Assembly (NCBI GenBank): GCA_905233295.1
Contig: CAJODX010000071.1
Location: 1 to 7,292 of the forward strand
Reading direction: 5' to 3'
From: an uncultured Synergistales bacterium
GTDB lineage: Bacteria; Synergistota; Synergistia; Synergistales; Aminobacteriaceae
DNA: 7,292 nt
Shown: one piece after another, positions 1 to 6,401 of the stretch
Position numbering within the stretch: position 1 is the stretch's first letter
Layout of the letters: each line of letters begins with the position of its first letter
Notes under the pieces: generated by a model
The model's database searches: none
What the model was told of the DNA's origin: nothing
What the model saw: only the letters and a program-made list of their open reading frames with translations
Translations under genes and position numbers: made by a program

Positions 1-275
1 GAAATATCGTTTTAAGTTCGTTCTTAAACGCTATAAATTTCGTAACGGGGACAAGTTTTCAAATAAGCGTTCCCGGCGTCGCTCATGACTTATTAAGCTC
101 GATTTTAGATGTCGTAGCTTCAATATATGGTCAAATGGGTGATACTGCACTGCTCGTAAATACTGAGTTAAGCGTCGAGGGACTTGAGGAGGGGCGAAAA
201 ATATCTGGACAAATAGCTCTAATCCCCGACCCTGAAGCTCTTGACATGTTATTAGAAAGATTGAAGGTGATGTAA
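1..275 (+). CDS. cheC: CheC-type CheY-P phosphatase, C-terminal part (5' end off window)
   Basis: About 90 C-terminal residues are present, in the frame whose first full codon is at 3; the gene enters from the left edge. CheC dephosphorylates the chemotaxis response regulator CheY-P in the cytoplasm and typically binds CheD. The family active-site signature is [DS]-x3-E-x2-N-x22-P. The first visible residue is Asn, followed by exactly 22 residues and then Pro (in SVPGV), so this is the second phosphatase half-site, with its Glu just outside the window. The stretch SSFLNAINFVTG and the ending PDPEALDMLLERL also fit CheC. The TAA stop at 273-275 shares its last A with the cheD ATG, and cheD follows directly, which supports CheC over the related CheX or FliY. 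The first half-site and total length cannot be seen. Confidence 0.9.
   Translation, partial: NIVLSSFLNAINFVTGTSFQISVPGVAHDLLSSILDVVASIYGQMGDTALLVNTELSVEGLEEGRKISGQIALIPDPEALDMLLERLKVM
264..270 (+). promoter_or_regulatory. Ribosome binding site of cheD, inside the cheC end
   Basis: AAGGTGA lies 4 bases before the cheD ATG at 275. It sits within the last codons of cheC, so cheD is translated from an internal site overlapping its upstream neighbour. Confidence 0.65.
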
Positions 276-766
276 TGGCGGAACAGACTTTAGTTTTAGG
301 AATGGCTGATTTAATGGTCGTGCCTGCCCCTGTGAAACTCGTTACGCTCGGTCTTGGTTCATGTGTGGGTCTTGTTGTCTTTGATACTTATGCAAAAGTT
401 GCCGGTATGGCTCACATAATGTTGCCTGACAGCCGTGGCCTCAGAGGTTCGGAAAAAATTGGAAAATTTGCTGATACTGCAGTTCCTGCCTTACTCGAAG
501 AAATGTTAAAGAAAGGCGCGACACGTTCACACATAAAAGCCAAATTAGCTGGAGGCGCGCAGATGTTTTCACTTCCCGGAGCCAGTGCTGATTTTCTTAC
601 AGTCGGCTCAAAAAACGTCTCGGAAACTAAAGCTAAACTCTTGAAATTCGGAATAGCTTTGTTAGCTTCGGACACAGGCGGCAATAAAGGACGCACAATA
701 GAGTTTTCAACGTCTAACTGGATGCTGAAAGTTAAAACGCTTGGCAAGGGAGTAACTGAAATTTAG
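275..766 (+). CDS. cheD: CheD, chemoreceptor glutamine deamidase
   Basis: This 163-residue protein has the usual CheD length. CheD hydrolyses side-chain amides of specific glutamines on methyl-accepting chemotaxis proteins to glutamate and, in species with CheC, forms a feedback complex with it. The papain-like catalytic triad is intact: Thr24, Cys30 (in LGLGSCVGLVVFD) and His47 (in GMAHIMLPDS). The 6- and 17-residue spacings match the Thr/Cys/His of Thermotoga CheD. The later AKLAGGAQMF block (about residues 89-98) and SDTGG (about 132-136) are also family-typical. The start ATG overlaps the cheC stop by one base and is preceded by AAGGTGA at 264-270, so translation is probably coupled to cheC. 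No membrane segment or signal peptide is seen; the protein should be cytosolic. Confidence 0.97.
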   Translation: MAEQTLVLGMADLMVVPAPVKLVTLGLGSCVGLVVFDTYAKVAGMAHIMLPDSRGLRGSEKIGKFADTAVPALLEEMLKKGATRSHIKAKLAGGAQMFSLPGASADFLTVGSKNVSETKAKLLKFGIALLASDTGGNKGRTIEFSTSNWMLKVKTLGKGVTEI

Positions 767-772
767 AAAAAC

Positions 773-835
773 AGTTAGGAATGAGAAGTTAGGAGTGAGA
801 AAAGATTTCTAATTTCTAATCCATAATACCTAATT
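773..835. repeat. Tandem plus inverted repeat in the cheD-fliA spacer, able to form a long hairpin
   Basis: Two 14-bp copies, AGTTAGGAATGAGA (773-786) and AGTTAGGAGTGAGA (787-800), stand head to tail with one mismatch. The 30 bases 773-802 are an imperfect inverted repeat of 806-835 around a 3-base loop. Read as RNA, about 23 of 30 positions pair if G-U pairs are allowed, with an internal bulge near 785-787 opposite 821-823. The right arm is rich in CTAAT units. The hairpin ends 12 bases before the fliA ribosome binding site (848-852). This is non-coding sequence in an otherwise tightly packed operon. It may be a dispersed intergenic repeat, or an RNA element affecting mRNA processing or fliA expression. 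It lacks a long T run, so it does not look like a simple intrinsic terminator. Confidence 0.65.
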
Positions 836-847
836 GAAATTCATTTT

Positions 848-852
848 AGGAG
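848..852 (+). promoter_or_regulatory. Ribosome binding site that fixes the fliA start
   Basis: AGGAG lies 5 bases before the ATG at 858. It favours that ATG over an in-frame TTG at 834, which falls in the right arm of the upstream repeat and has no Shine-Dalgarno sequence. Confidence 0.8.
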
Positions 853-857
853 TCGAA

Positions 858-1613
858 ATGACCTCAGAAGAAGAAAAAACATTATGGGAAGAATTTTCAC
901 GTTCGCGTTCGGCACAAAAACGTGATGATTTAGTCTTGAAATATCTTCCGTTAATTAAATATGTCGTTAGCAGAATGGCCGTAACTCCGCCGCAAGGTCT
1001 TGATTATGAGGATTTACTCAGCTTCGGCGTTTTCGGTTTGCTTGATGCTGTAGATAAATTTGACCCTTCAAAGGGCTTTGTTTTTCAGACTTATGCAATT
1101 CCAAGAATACGCGGCGCAATCCTCGATGAACTTAGAAAATGCGACTGGTATTCACGTTCAGCCCGTGAGAAAGTACAAAAATTAAATAAAGTCATGGAAA
1201 AAATCCTTCGCGACAAAGGCGAGATCCGCGACGAATGGGTCATGGCTGAAATGGGCATTGACGAAGACGAATATTTTGAAATTCAAGAGTTAGCAGGACG
1301 CGGCTTTATAACTTCCCTCGATGACACTACGCCGCTTGAAGACGGCGATGTCTCTGTTGAAGCAACGCTCGCAGACGACCGCGAGGGAATTGAAGAACGA
1401 ATGGACGAAGAGGCAGAGCGTCAAGAGTTGGCTGAAGCCTTAGCACAGCTTCCGGAACGTGAAAGAACTATGCTGAGTTTATATTATTATGAAGGTCTTA
1501 ACCTCAAAGAAATTGGCCGTGTCTTAGGTGTTACCGAAAGCCGCGTTAGTCAAATTCACGGCAAAGCCCTTTCAATGCTCAGGGCTATTATGAAAGAAAA
1601 GATGAATATATAA
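858..1613 (+). CDS. fliA: RNA polymerase sigma factor of the FliA/WhiG (sigma-28, SigD) family
   Basis: A 251-residue sigma-70 family protein without region 1.1, the normal size for flagellar sigma-28. Region 2 spans about residues 24-100: LKYLPLIKYVVSRMA, then DYEDLLSFGVFGLLDAVDKF (core binding) and RIRGAILDELRKCDWYSRS, the -10 recognition and region 3.0 sequence characteristic of FliA. Region 3 covers roughly 101-165. Region 4, at about 191-245, includes LAQLPERERTMLSLYYYEGL and the helix-turn-helix LKEIGRVLGVTESRVSQIH for the -35 element. It should drive late flagellar and chemotaxis promoters and is normally held by the anti-sigma factor FlgM, which is not in this window. The position after cheC-cheD matches sigD in the Bacillus fla/che operon. 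The ATG at 858 is chosen because of AGGAG at 848-852. The segment at residues 160-195 is rich in Asp/Glu, as in other members. Confidence 0.96.
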   Translation: MTSEEEKTLWEEFSRSRSAQKRDDLVLKYLPLIKYVVSRMAVTPPQGLDYEDLLSFGVFGLLDAVDKFDPSKGFVFQTYAIPRIRGAILDELRKCDWYSRSAREKVQKLNKVMEKILRDKGEIRDEWVMAEMGIDEDEYFEIQELAGRGFITSLDDTTPLEDGDVSVEATLADDREGIEERMDEEAERQELAEALAQLPERERTMLSLYYYEGLNLKEIGRVLGVTESRVSQIHGKALSMLRAIMKEKMNI

Positions 1614-1614
1614 A

Positions 1615-3231
1615 ATGTTTGAAAAAGATAATTTCTCTCTTGAAGCTAAGCCGGACGGAATATATGTGTCGTGCAAAGAGCCGGGCTTCAAAGAAAATGA
1701 TTTATACGCATTTTTAAAAGAATATGGAATAATACGGTATGATTTCAAGGCTATCCGGCAGTTTGTAAAGGACGGAAAGACGGTTAAAATATGTCCCCGC
1801 AGTCCTGCATTAGAAAAAGACGCGAAAATTCTTGTAACTGTTTCAAAAGATAAAATGACGGCTATGGTAGCTATCGATCCGCCTTTTTTTTCAAAGCCGT
1901 GGCCTACTGAAGAGGAAATAAAAAAATCTCTTGCTGCTAACGGTGTGAAAGTCGGCATAAACGATGACTCTATACGTTCCCTTTTGGCACGTCAGCTTGC
2001 GAATGAACCCATAGCCGTAGCTGAAGGTGTTCCGCCCGTTGAAGGCAAAGACGCTTATATAGAACTCCTCAAAGATCCTGACAAACCTTTTGAAGTCCGC
2101 GATGATGAAAAAATAGATTTCTGGAGCAGAAGCACTATTGTAACAGTTCACCCCGGTCAGGAAATTGCAATAAAACACCCTCTTGAAAACGGAAAAAACG
2201 GCGTTGATGTTACAGGCGCGGTAGCTAAGGCAAAACCCGTTAAAAACGTGGAATTTTCTTTCGGGGAAGGTCTTGCGCGCGATGAAGAAAACAGCCTTTT
2301 ATTGATAGCAACAGCTGAAGGACAGCTGAAGAAAACCCAAGGACGGCTCGCAGTTCTGCCGGAGCTTGACATTCATCAGGATATTGACTTCGGTATAGGC
2401 AGCATAGATTTCACCGGTGCGGTAAAAATTCACGGTGCTGTCCGCGAAGGATTTCACGTTGTTGCACAGGGGAATATTGAAATTTTCGGTCCTGTTGAAG
2501 GTGCTGACATTGACTCGCAGGGAGTTGTCGTTATTCAGGGCGGCATTCGCGGAATGGGCAAAGGAACAATACGCTCGAGCGGCGATATAAGTCTGAATTT
2601 TGCTGATCAGGCTACTATCAGAGCAGGCGGCACTATTCTTGCTAAAAACGCGGTGCTTCACAGCCATCTATATGCACAACGCGCCGTAATGGCTCTCGGA
2701 ATGGGAAAAAAATCTCAGATTGCCGGAGGACGTATCGAGGCAGGTCTTGAAGTCTCCTGCAACATACTCGGATCTGAAATGGGAACAAAAACCGAAGTTG
2801 TCGTGGGACTTCCGCCGGAAATGCTGGAGAAACGGAAAGTTTTCACTGGCGAAGTCAAACGTTGCGAGGAAAATCTTGAACGCCTTGAGCCGAATTTAGC
2901 TCTCTTGAAAAAACTCGAAGCTTCAGGACAGCTCGATGATAAAAAACGCGCAATGATGATGGATTTAACGAAAATGAAATTTCAGCTTCAGGCGGCACGC
3001 GACAGTATGCAGGCGGAACTCAACGCGCTCCTTGAACAGCTTGAACTTGTTAAAGACAAAGGCATCGTAAGAGTAAAAGACGTTTGCTACGGCGGTGTTG
3101 TAATTACGATCAGAGGACTTTCATACATCGTCCATGAACCCTGTAAATTTACGGCGTTCATAGCTGATGATGAAGCACGCGCAATAAAACTCGTGCCTTA
3201 TGACTATATGGGAGGACGTTTGGGAGGTTAG
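1615..3231 (+). CDS. fapA: FapA family (DUF342) flagellar assembly-associated protein
   Basis: This 538-residue protein has the DUF342 layout. An N-terminal beta-rich region is followed by VAEGVPPVEGKDAYIE (residues 135-150), matching the family's A-x-G-x-x-P-x-x-G-x-D signature. A long run of Gly-rich short beta strands (about 250-390, for example HVVAQGNIEIFGPVEGADID) is expected to form a right-handed parallel beta-helix. A charged coiled coil follows (about 402-480, from PEMLEKRKVFTGEVKRCEEN), then a small C-terminal beta domain. There is no signal peptide or membrane helix, so it should be cytoplasmic. In Vibrio vulnificus a FapA homologue links sugar uptake (EIIA-Glc) to polar flagellation; the role here is inferred from family and position. 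The ATG lies 1 base after the fliA stop with no clear ribosome binding site, suggesting coupled translation. Confidence 0.9.
   Translation: MFEKDNFSLEAKPDGIYVSCKEPGFKENDLYAFLKEYGIIRYDFKAIRQFVKDGKTVKICPRSPALEKDAKILVTVSKDKMTAMVAIDPPFFSKPWPTEEEIKKSLAANGVKVGINDDSIRSLLARQLANEPIAVAEGVPPVEGKDAYIELLKDPDKPFEVRDDEKIDFWSRSTIVTVHPGQEIAIKHPLENGKNGVDVTGAVAKAKPVKNVEFSFGEGLARDEENSLLLIATAEGQLKKTQGRLAVLPELDIHQDIDFGIGSIDFTGAVKIHGAVREGFHVVAQGNIEIFGPVEGADIDSQGVVVIQGGIRGMGKGTIRSSGDISLNFADQATIRAGGTILAKNAVLHSHLYAQRAVMALGMGKKSQIAGGRIEAGLEVSCNILGSEMGTKTEVVVGLPPEMLEKRKVFTGEVKRCEENLERLEPNLALLKKLEASGQLDDKKRAMMMDLTKMKFQLQAARDSMQAELNALLEQLELVKDKGIVRVKDVCYGGVVITIRGLSYIVHEPCKFTAFIADDEARAIKLVPYDYMGGRLGG
3222..3227 (+). promoter_or_regulatory. 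Ribosome binding site of the small gene after fapA
   Basis: GGGAGG, within the last codons of fapA, lies 9 bases before the ATG at 3237. It is the strongest Shine-Dalgarno sequence on the + strand of this window and supports the downstream small ORF as a translated gene. Confidence 0.75.
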
Positions 3232-3236
3232 AAAAA

Positions 3237-3578
3237 ATGCAGCCTGTTAGTATGTTGATGTCAAATTTGAACGTTGAAGCAAACACTCATCACGCTCCGA
3301 ACGCAATGGCTGTCGCGCAGGACACAGGGCAAAGTCAGGAGATTATCAGAGAGGGCATTAAAGTCGTTCAGACAGTGCAGGCTAGTGAAGCGGCGGCTCA
3401 GGCTCAGAGAGTTCACAGAAAAAATGAAAATGATGAACAGGAAGGTCAGAACTCACGAAACCGCGATACTTTTGAGCATACTGAAGAGGAAAACAAAAAC
3501 GGCAATACACTCCTGATACGTGAAAATAAATTTGAAAACAGCGTAAAGAGCAAAAAAAATTTTGAATTTTACGCGTAA
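3237..3578 (+). CDS. Small hydrophilic protein of unknown function closing the motility operon
   Basis: I do not recognise a named family for this 113-residue protein. It starts 5 bases after the fapA stop, has a strong Shine-Dalgarno sequence and is the last + strand gene, so it belongs to the same operon. The N-terminal 30 residues (MQPVSMLMSNLNVEANTHHA onward) are mildly hydrophobic and low in charge. Residues 31-60 are rich in Gln, Ala and Val (IKVVQTVQASEAAAQAQRVH) and could form one amphipathic helix. From residue 61 to the end it is dominated by Asn, Glu, Lys, Asp and Arg and is probably disordered. There is no cysteine, membrane helix or signal peptide. Short Gln/Glu/Lys-rich proteins starting with M-x-P-x-S often follow fapA in motility clusters; I mention this from memory, as context only. 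An 80-codon ORF in another frame inside it is a shadow. Confidence 0.75.
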   Translation: MQPVSMLMSNLNVEANTHHAPNAMAVAQDTGQSQEIIREGIKVVQTVQASEAAAQAQRVHRKNENDEQEGQNSRNRDTFEHTEEENKNGNTLLIRENKFENSVKSKKNFEFYA

Positions 3579-3580
3579 AA
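3541..3580. terminator. Possible bidirectional terminator or stop-spanning palindrome between the convergent operons
   Basis: GCGTAAA (3541-3547) is the inverted repeat of TTTACGC (3568-3574), and the perfect 14-bp palindrome TTTTACGCGTAAAA (3567-3580) contains the TAA of the + strand gene. On the - strand, an 8-T tract (complement of 3552-3559) follows the palindrome after the cbiET stop. The stems are short and AT-rich, so intrinsic termination here is a guess based mainly on where it lies. Confidence 0.3.
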
Positions 3581-4774
3581 TCATGTTTGCGCACACAAAA
3601 TCACGACGGGATTGTTTGCTTTCATCAGCGTTAAATCACCGTTGAGAATTTTTGATGATGTTACGGAAATCTGAGTTGTTTCAAAATTTTTCATGTTTTT
3701 CATCAGGTTGTAAGCCTGATTGAAATTTTCCAGCGTTACACACGCTGTTACAATGCGCACGGAATTTTTAATTTGTATCAGCGCGTCAAAAATTTTGGGC
3801 AGTTCTCCGCCGCTTCCTCCGATGAAAACGTGAGTCGGTGCGGAAAGATTTTTTATAATTTCACTTGCAAGCCCTAAATGAATCTGTATGTTGTGCAGAT
3901 GAAATTTTCCGGCATTTTCAGCAACTAAATCTGCGGCATCGGGATTTTTTTCGATTGCATGAACTTTCATCGAAAGATTTTCGTTTGCCGCACATACGCT
4001 GACAGAGCCTGACCCCGCGCCGATGTCCCATAAAACTGAATTTTCCGTCAGTTCGAGTTTTGACAGTATCACGGCTCGAACGTTTTCATTTGTCATTACA
4101 ATATTATTTTTCCGTAAAAAATCTTTATCGCCGGGATGTTTCTTGTTAAACTGGTAAACATCATTATTTTTTATCAAAATTATTGAAAGCTCAGGGAAAT
4201 TTTTATCCAAAAAATCTTCGGGTTTTCCTTTCAGAAAAATTTCGTTTTCACCGCCGAGATTTGAGCCTATAAAAATTTCGGCATCATCAAAATTTTTCAA
4301 TTTATCACAAGCCCATTGAGGCGAAAAAACTTTATCGCAAAATAATATTGTACGTTTATTCCTTTCAACGGTATTAAGAAATGCGCCAACGTTTAATTCG
4401 CGTCCGTGTCCGGAAAAAATTTCCGCGTCATTCCATGTTTCGCAGGCACGGGCACATAAAATTTGAAGTGAACTCAGACCGGGCAGGACTTTTATATTTT
4501 CATCAGGAAAAAATTTTTTTACCAATGGCAAAAGGCTATACAAACCTGCATCACCTGATACCAAAATTAAAATTTTTCCGGCTTCATTTTTTATTTTAGT
4601 GAACGTATCGTTAAAGTTATCAAGCTGAATTATTTTTTTATCATTCGGAATTAAATTTACAAATCTTGAATTTGATACAATGACATCGGCTTCGTTAATT
4701 GCATTTTGAGTCTCAGGCGTTAAATGTGCCTTTGAACCTGTTCCAACACCTGCGACAGTGATTTTATTCATCAT
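3581..4774 (-). CDS. cbiET: Fused CbiE-CbiT: cobalt-precorrin-7 C5-methyltransferase and cobalt-precorrin-6B C15-methyltransferase (decarboxylating)
   Basis: A 397-residue two-domain enzyme of anaerobic corrin-ring synthesis. The N-terminal CbiE domain (about 1-200) has the tetrapyrrole methylase start TVAGVGTGSKAHLTPE (residues 6-21) and LVSGDAGLYSLLPL (71-84), which form the S-adenosylmethionine and substrate cleft. The C-terminal CbiT domain (about 210-397) opens with HPGDKDFLRKN and MTNENVRAVILSKL, a variant of the usual MTK-x-EVR. It has the Rossmann SAM-binding loop LWDIGAGSGSVSV (248-260), the acidic end of the next strand in HAIEKN (272-277) and FIGGSGGEL (317-325). The reactions methylate C15 with loss of the C12 acetate carboxyl (CbiT) and methylate C5 (CbiE). 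Its start overlaps the end of cbiD by 11 bp. AGGGAG stands 5 bases before the first ATG and 8 before a second ATG at 4771, so either could be used. It is the last gene of the - strand operon here. Confidence 0.94.
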   Translation of the reverse strand: MMNKITVAGVGTGSKAHLTPETQNAINEADVIVSNSRFVNLIPNDKKIIQLDNFNDTFTKIKNEAGKILILVSGDAGLYSLLPLVKKFFPDENIKVLPGLSSLQILCARACETWNDAEIFSGHGRELNVGAFLNTVERNKRTILFCDKVFSPQWACDKLKNFDDAEIFIGSNLGGENEIFLKGKPEDFLDKNFPELSIILIKNNDVYQFNKKHPGDKDFLRKNNIVMTNENVRAVILSKLELTENSVLWDIGAGSGSVSVCAANENLSMKVHAIEKNPDAADLVAENAGKFHLHNIQIHLGLASEIIKNLSAPTHVFIGGSGGELPKIFDALIQIKNSVRIVTACVTLENFNQAYNLMKNMKNFETTQISVTSSKILNGDLTLMKANNPVVILCAQT

Positions 4775-5798
4775 AAAAACTCCCTAAAATTTCTCCGGCG
4801 GAATCTATAAAAAAAACATCAAATTTTATTTTATTAAACGTTCTTTCAGCGCATTTTTTTGAAATAATCCCCGCAATATTATTCCATACAAAGTCAAAAT
4901 TATTTTCGTGAATAATTTTTATTGCTTCATTTGTTGTATTTGAGTTGAAAATTTTCGTTACAAGTCCGCGTTCTGCTCCTGCCAGTGCAAGATGAGTGCA
5001 AAGAGCTTCAAGTCTTCCGTCTGAAATTTTGTTGTGAGTTATGAAAGAGCCAGCCGCAACTTTTAATAATTTTCCCGGATGTCCGCAGATTTTGATTTTA
5101 TTAAAATTCAGCCGCAAAGCTTCATCTATGACATATCCAATATAATTTCCGGCTTGTATAACGTTGCGTGTTGTAAGACTGAAAATTTTTCTCAAAGCCT
5201 TTTCGCCTGTGAATGCAAATGTTAGATAAACATCTCTGAAGCCGAGAGCATTTATCATATTTAATTCCAATGACAAAGAATCCAGCAATGCTTTTTCGTT
5301 CATTGGCTTCACAATTCCAGATGTACCTAAAATTGAAAGTCCGCCTGTGATGCCGAGACGCGGATTAAAAGTCCGTTGTGCGATTTTTTCACCGTCTGGA
5401 ATTTTTATTGTAATCTTCACTGAATTTTTTGGAATTATTTCACGTACTGCAAGCTCGATCATTTTTCGCGGAACAGGATTGACCGCCATTTCACCGACAG
5501 AAATTTTCAATCCCGGTAACGTTACCGTACCAACTCCGCCGCCGTTTTCAAAAAAAATTTCTCCAGTACCTTCAAGCATTTCAACACGCGCAAAAATTTT
5601 TATACCGTTGGTTACATCGCTGGTATCATCGCCTGAATCTTTGATGACACTGAAAAAATTTTCGTCTTCGCGTTCAATTTTCAATACAAATTCAAGACCG
5701 TCAAGATTTTTTACTGTAACAAAATCACAAATTTTTTTATCAGTCAAAAAAATCGCCGCCGCAGCCGCACACGTCCCTGTGGTAAAACCGAAACGCAT
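4764..5798 (-). CDS. cbiD: CbiD, cobalt-precorrin-5B (C1)-methyltransferase
   Basis: This 344-residue protein is a little short but within the CbiD range. CbiD uses S-adenosylmethionine to methylate C1 of cobalt-precorrin-5B, a step specific to the anaerobic B12 route. Family blocks appear in order: FGFTTGTCAAAAA (residues 3-15), KDSGDDTSDVTNG (53-65), NGGGVGTVTLPGL (85-97), MAVNPVPRKMI (104-114), LGITGGLSILGTSGIVKPM (148-166) and GHPGKLLKVAAG (239-250). The TTGTCAAAA start is close to invariant and confirms the ATG at 5796-5798. It begins 3 bp after the cbiC stop with no convincing Shine-Dalgarno sequence (the upstream bases are nearly all A/T), so coupling to cbiC is likely. It overlaps cbiET by 11 bp downstream. 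No membrane segments are seen. The coding strand is clearly AT-rich, with Lys, Ile, Asn and Phe common. Confidence 0.96.
   Translation of the reverse strand: MRFGFTTGTCAAAAAIFLTDKKICDFVTVKNLDGLEFVLKIEREDENFFSVIKDSGDDTSDVTNGIKIFARVEMLEGTGEIFFENGGGVGTVTLPGLKISVGEMAVNPVPRKMIELAVREIIPKNSVKITIKIPDGEKIAQRTFNPRLGITGGLSILGTSGIVKPMNEKALLDSLSLELNMINALGFRDVYLTFAFTGEKALRKIFSLTTRNVIQAGNYIGYVIDEALRLNFNKIKICGHPGKLLKVAAGSFITHNKISDGRLEALCTHLALAGAERGLVTKIFNSNTTNEAIKIIHENNFDFVWNNIAGIISKKCAERTFNKIKFDVFFIDSAGEILGSFYDE
4780..4785 (-). promoter_or_regulatory. Ribosome binding site of cbiET, inside the cbiD end
   Basis: On the - strand AGGGAG precedes the tandem ATGATG (4769-4774) by 5 and 8 bases. The longer spacing is more usual and slightly favours the second ATG. 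The site lies within the last codons of cbiD. Confidence 0.7.
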
Positions 5799-5801
5799 TT
5801 T

Positions 5802-6401
5802 TTAATTTATACCATACAAAAGCGCATTTATAATCGCACACGCAACGGTTGTACCGCCTTTGCGTCCGTGAGCGATAATTTTGGGGACTTCGACAGTTTC
5901 AAGCATTTGTTTTGCCTCAATGACGTTTACAAATCCAACCGGAACACCTATTACAAACCCCGGTTCAGCTTCACCGTTTTTGATTAACTCACAAAGTCTT
6001 ATCAATGCTGTTGGAGCGTTGCCTATGGCGTAAAATGCATTCGGAAAATTTTTCACCGCATGTTCGATGTTTACGATGGAACGTGTAACACCACGGCGTT
6101 CAGCTTCATTTTTTATATTTTCATCGGCAACATTGCAAATTATTTTCAATTTGTATTTTTTGCTTATGCCGGCAGCCAGCATTAAAGTGTCAGTTACGAT
6201 TACAGCATTGTTTTTGAGAATTTCCCGCGCAGTTTTCACGGCGTTGTCAGAAAAATAAAGACTGTCAAGAAAATCAAAATCAGCAGTAGCGTGAATGACA
6301 CGTTTAATCAACGGCAAATTTTCTTCAGCTCCAGAATATCTGCCGCCAATCATGCTTTCTATTATCCGCATACTTTCCTGTTCTATTGTTTCAGGGCGCA
6401 T
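5802..6401 (-). CDS. cbiC: CbiC, cobalt-precorrin-8 methylmutase
   Basis: This 199-residue protein has standard CbiC/CobH length. It moves the methyl group from C11 to C12 of (cobalt-)precorrin-8, giving hydrogenobyrinate or cobyrinate. His37 in KRVIHATADFDF corresponds to the catalytic His of Pseudomonas denitrificans CobH. Other signatures are VTDTLMLAAGI (69-79), RRGVTRS (102-108), YAIGNAPTALI (124-134), VIGVPVGFVNVIEAKQML (150-167) and HGRKGGTTVACAIINAL (178-194). The sequence alone does not separate CbiC from CobH, but the cbiD and cbiET neighbours indicate the anaerobic, cobalt-containing pathway. The start has GGAG 4 bases upstream (complement of 6406-6409), inside the end of the preceding small gene, which it overlaps by 19 bp. 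No key residue appears missing. Confidence 0.96.
   Translation of the reverse strand: MRPETIEQESMRIIESMIGGRYSGAEENLPLIKRVIHATADFDFLDSLYFSDNAVKTAREILKNNAVIVTDTLMLAAGISKKYKLKIICNVADENIKNEAERRGVTRSIVNIEHAVKNFPNAFYAIGNAPTALIRLCELIKNGEAEPGFVIGVPVGFVNVIEAKQMLETVEVPKIIAHGRKGGTTVACAIINALLYGIN

Noticed and set aside
412..747. A 111-codon - strand ORF opposite cheD
   Set aside because: It is a shadow of a gene with an intact catalytic triad and has no recognisable motif.
834..857. In-frame TTG start giving a fliA product 8 residues longer
   Set aside because: It lies in the repeat arm without a ribosome binding site, whereas ATG 858 has AGGAG 5 bases upstream and gives a normal FliA N terminus.
1572..2667. 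Several - strand ORFs opposite fliA and fapA, 71-128 codons each
   Set aside because: All lie antisense to confident genes, overlap one another in different frames and show no domain or start signals.
3274..3594. An 80-codon + strand ORF and a 70-codon - strand ORF within the small gene after fapA
   Set aside because: Neither has a usable ribosome binding site; the 113-codon frame has a strong one and fits the operon spacing.
5347..5805. A 152-codon + strand ORF opposite cbiD
   Set aside because: It is antisense to a confident CbiD, has no ribosome binding site or family motif, and its Ser/Thr/Ile/Phe-rich composition is what the complement of AT-rich coding sequence gives.
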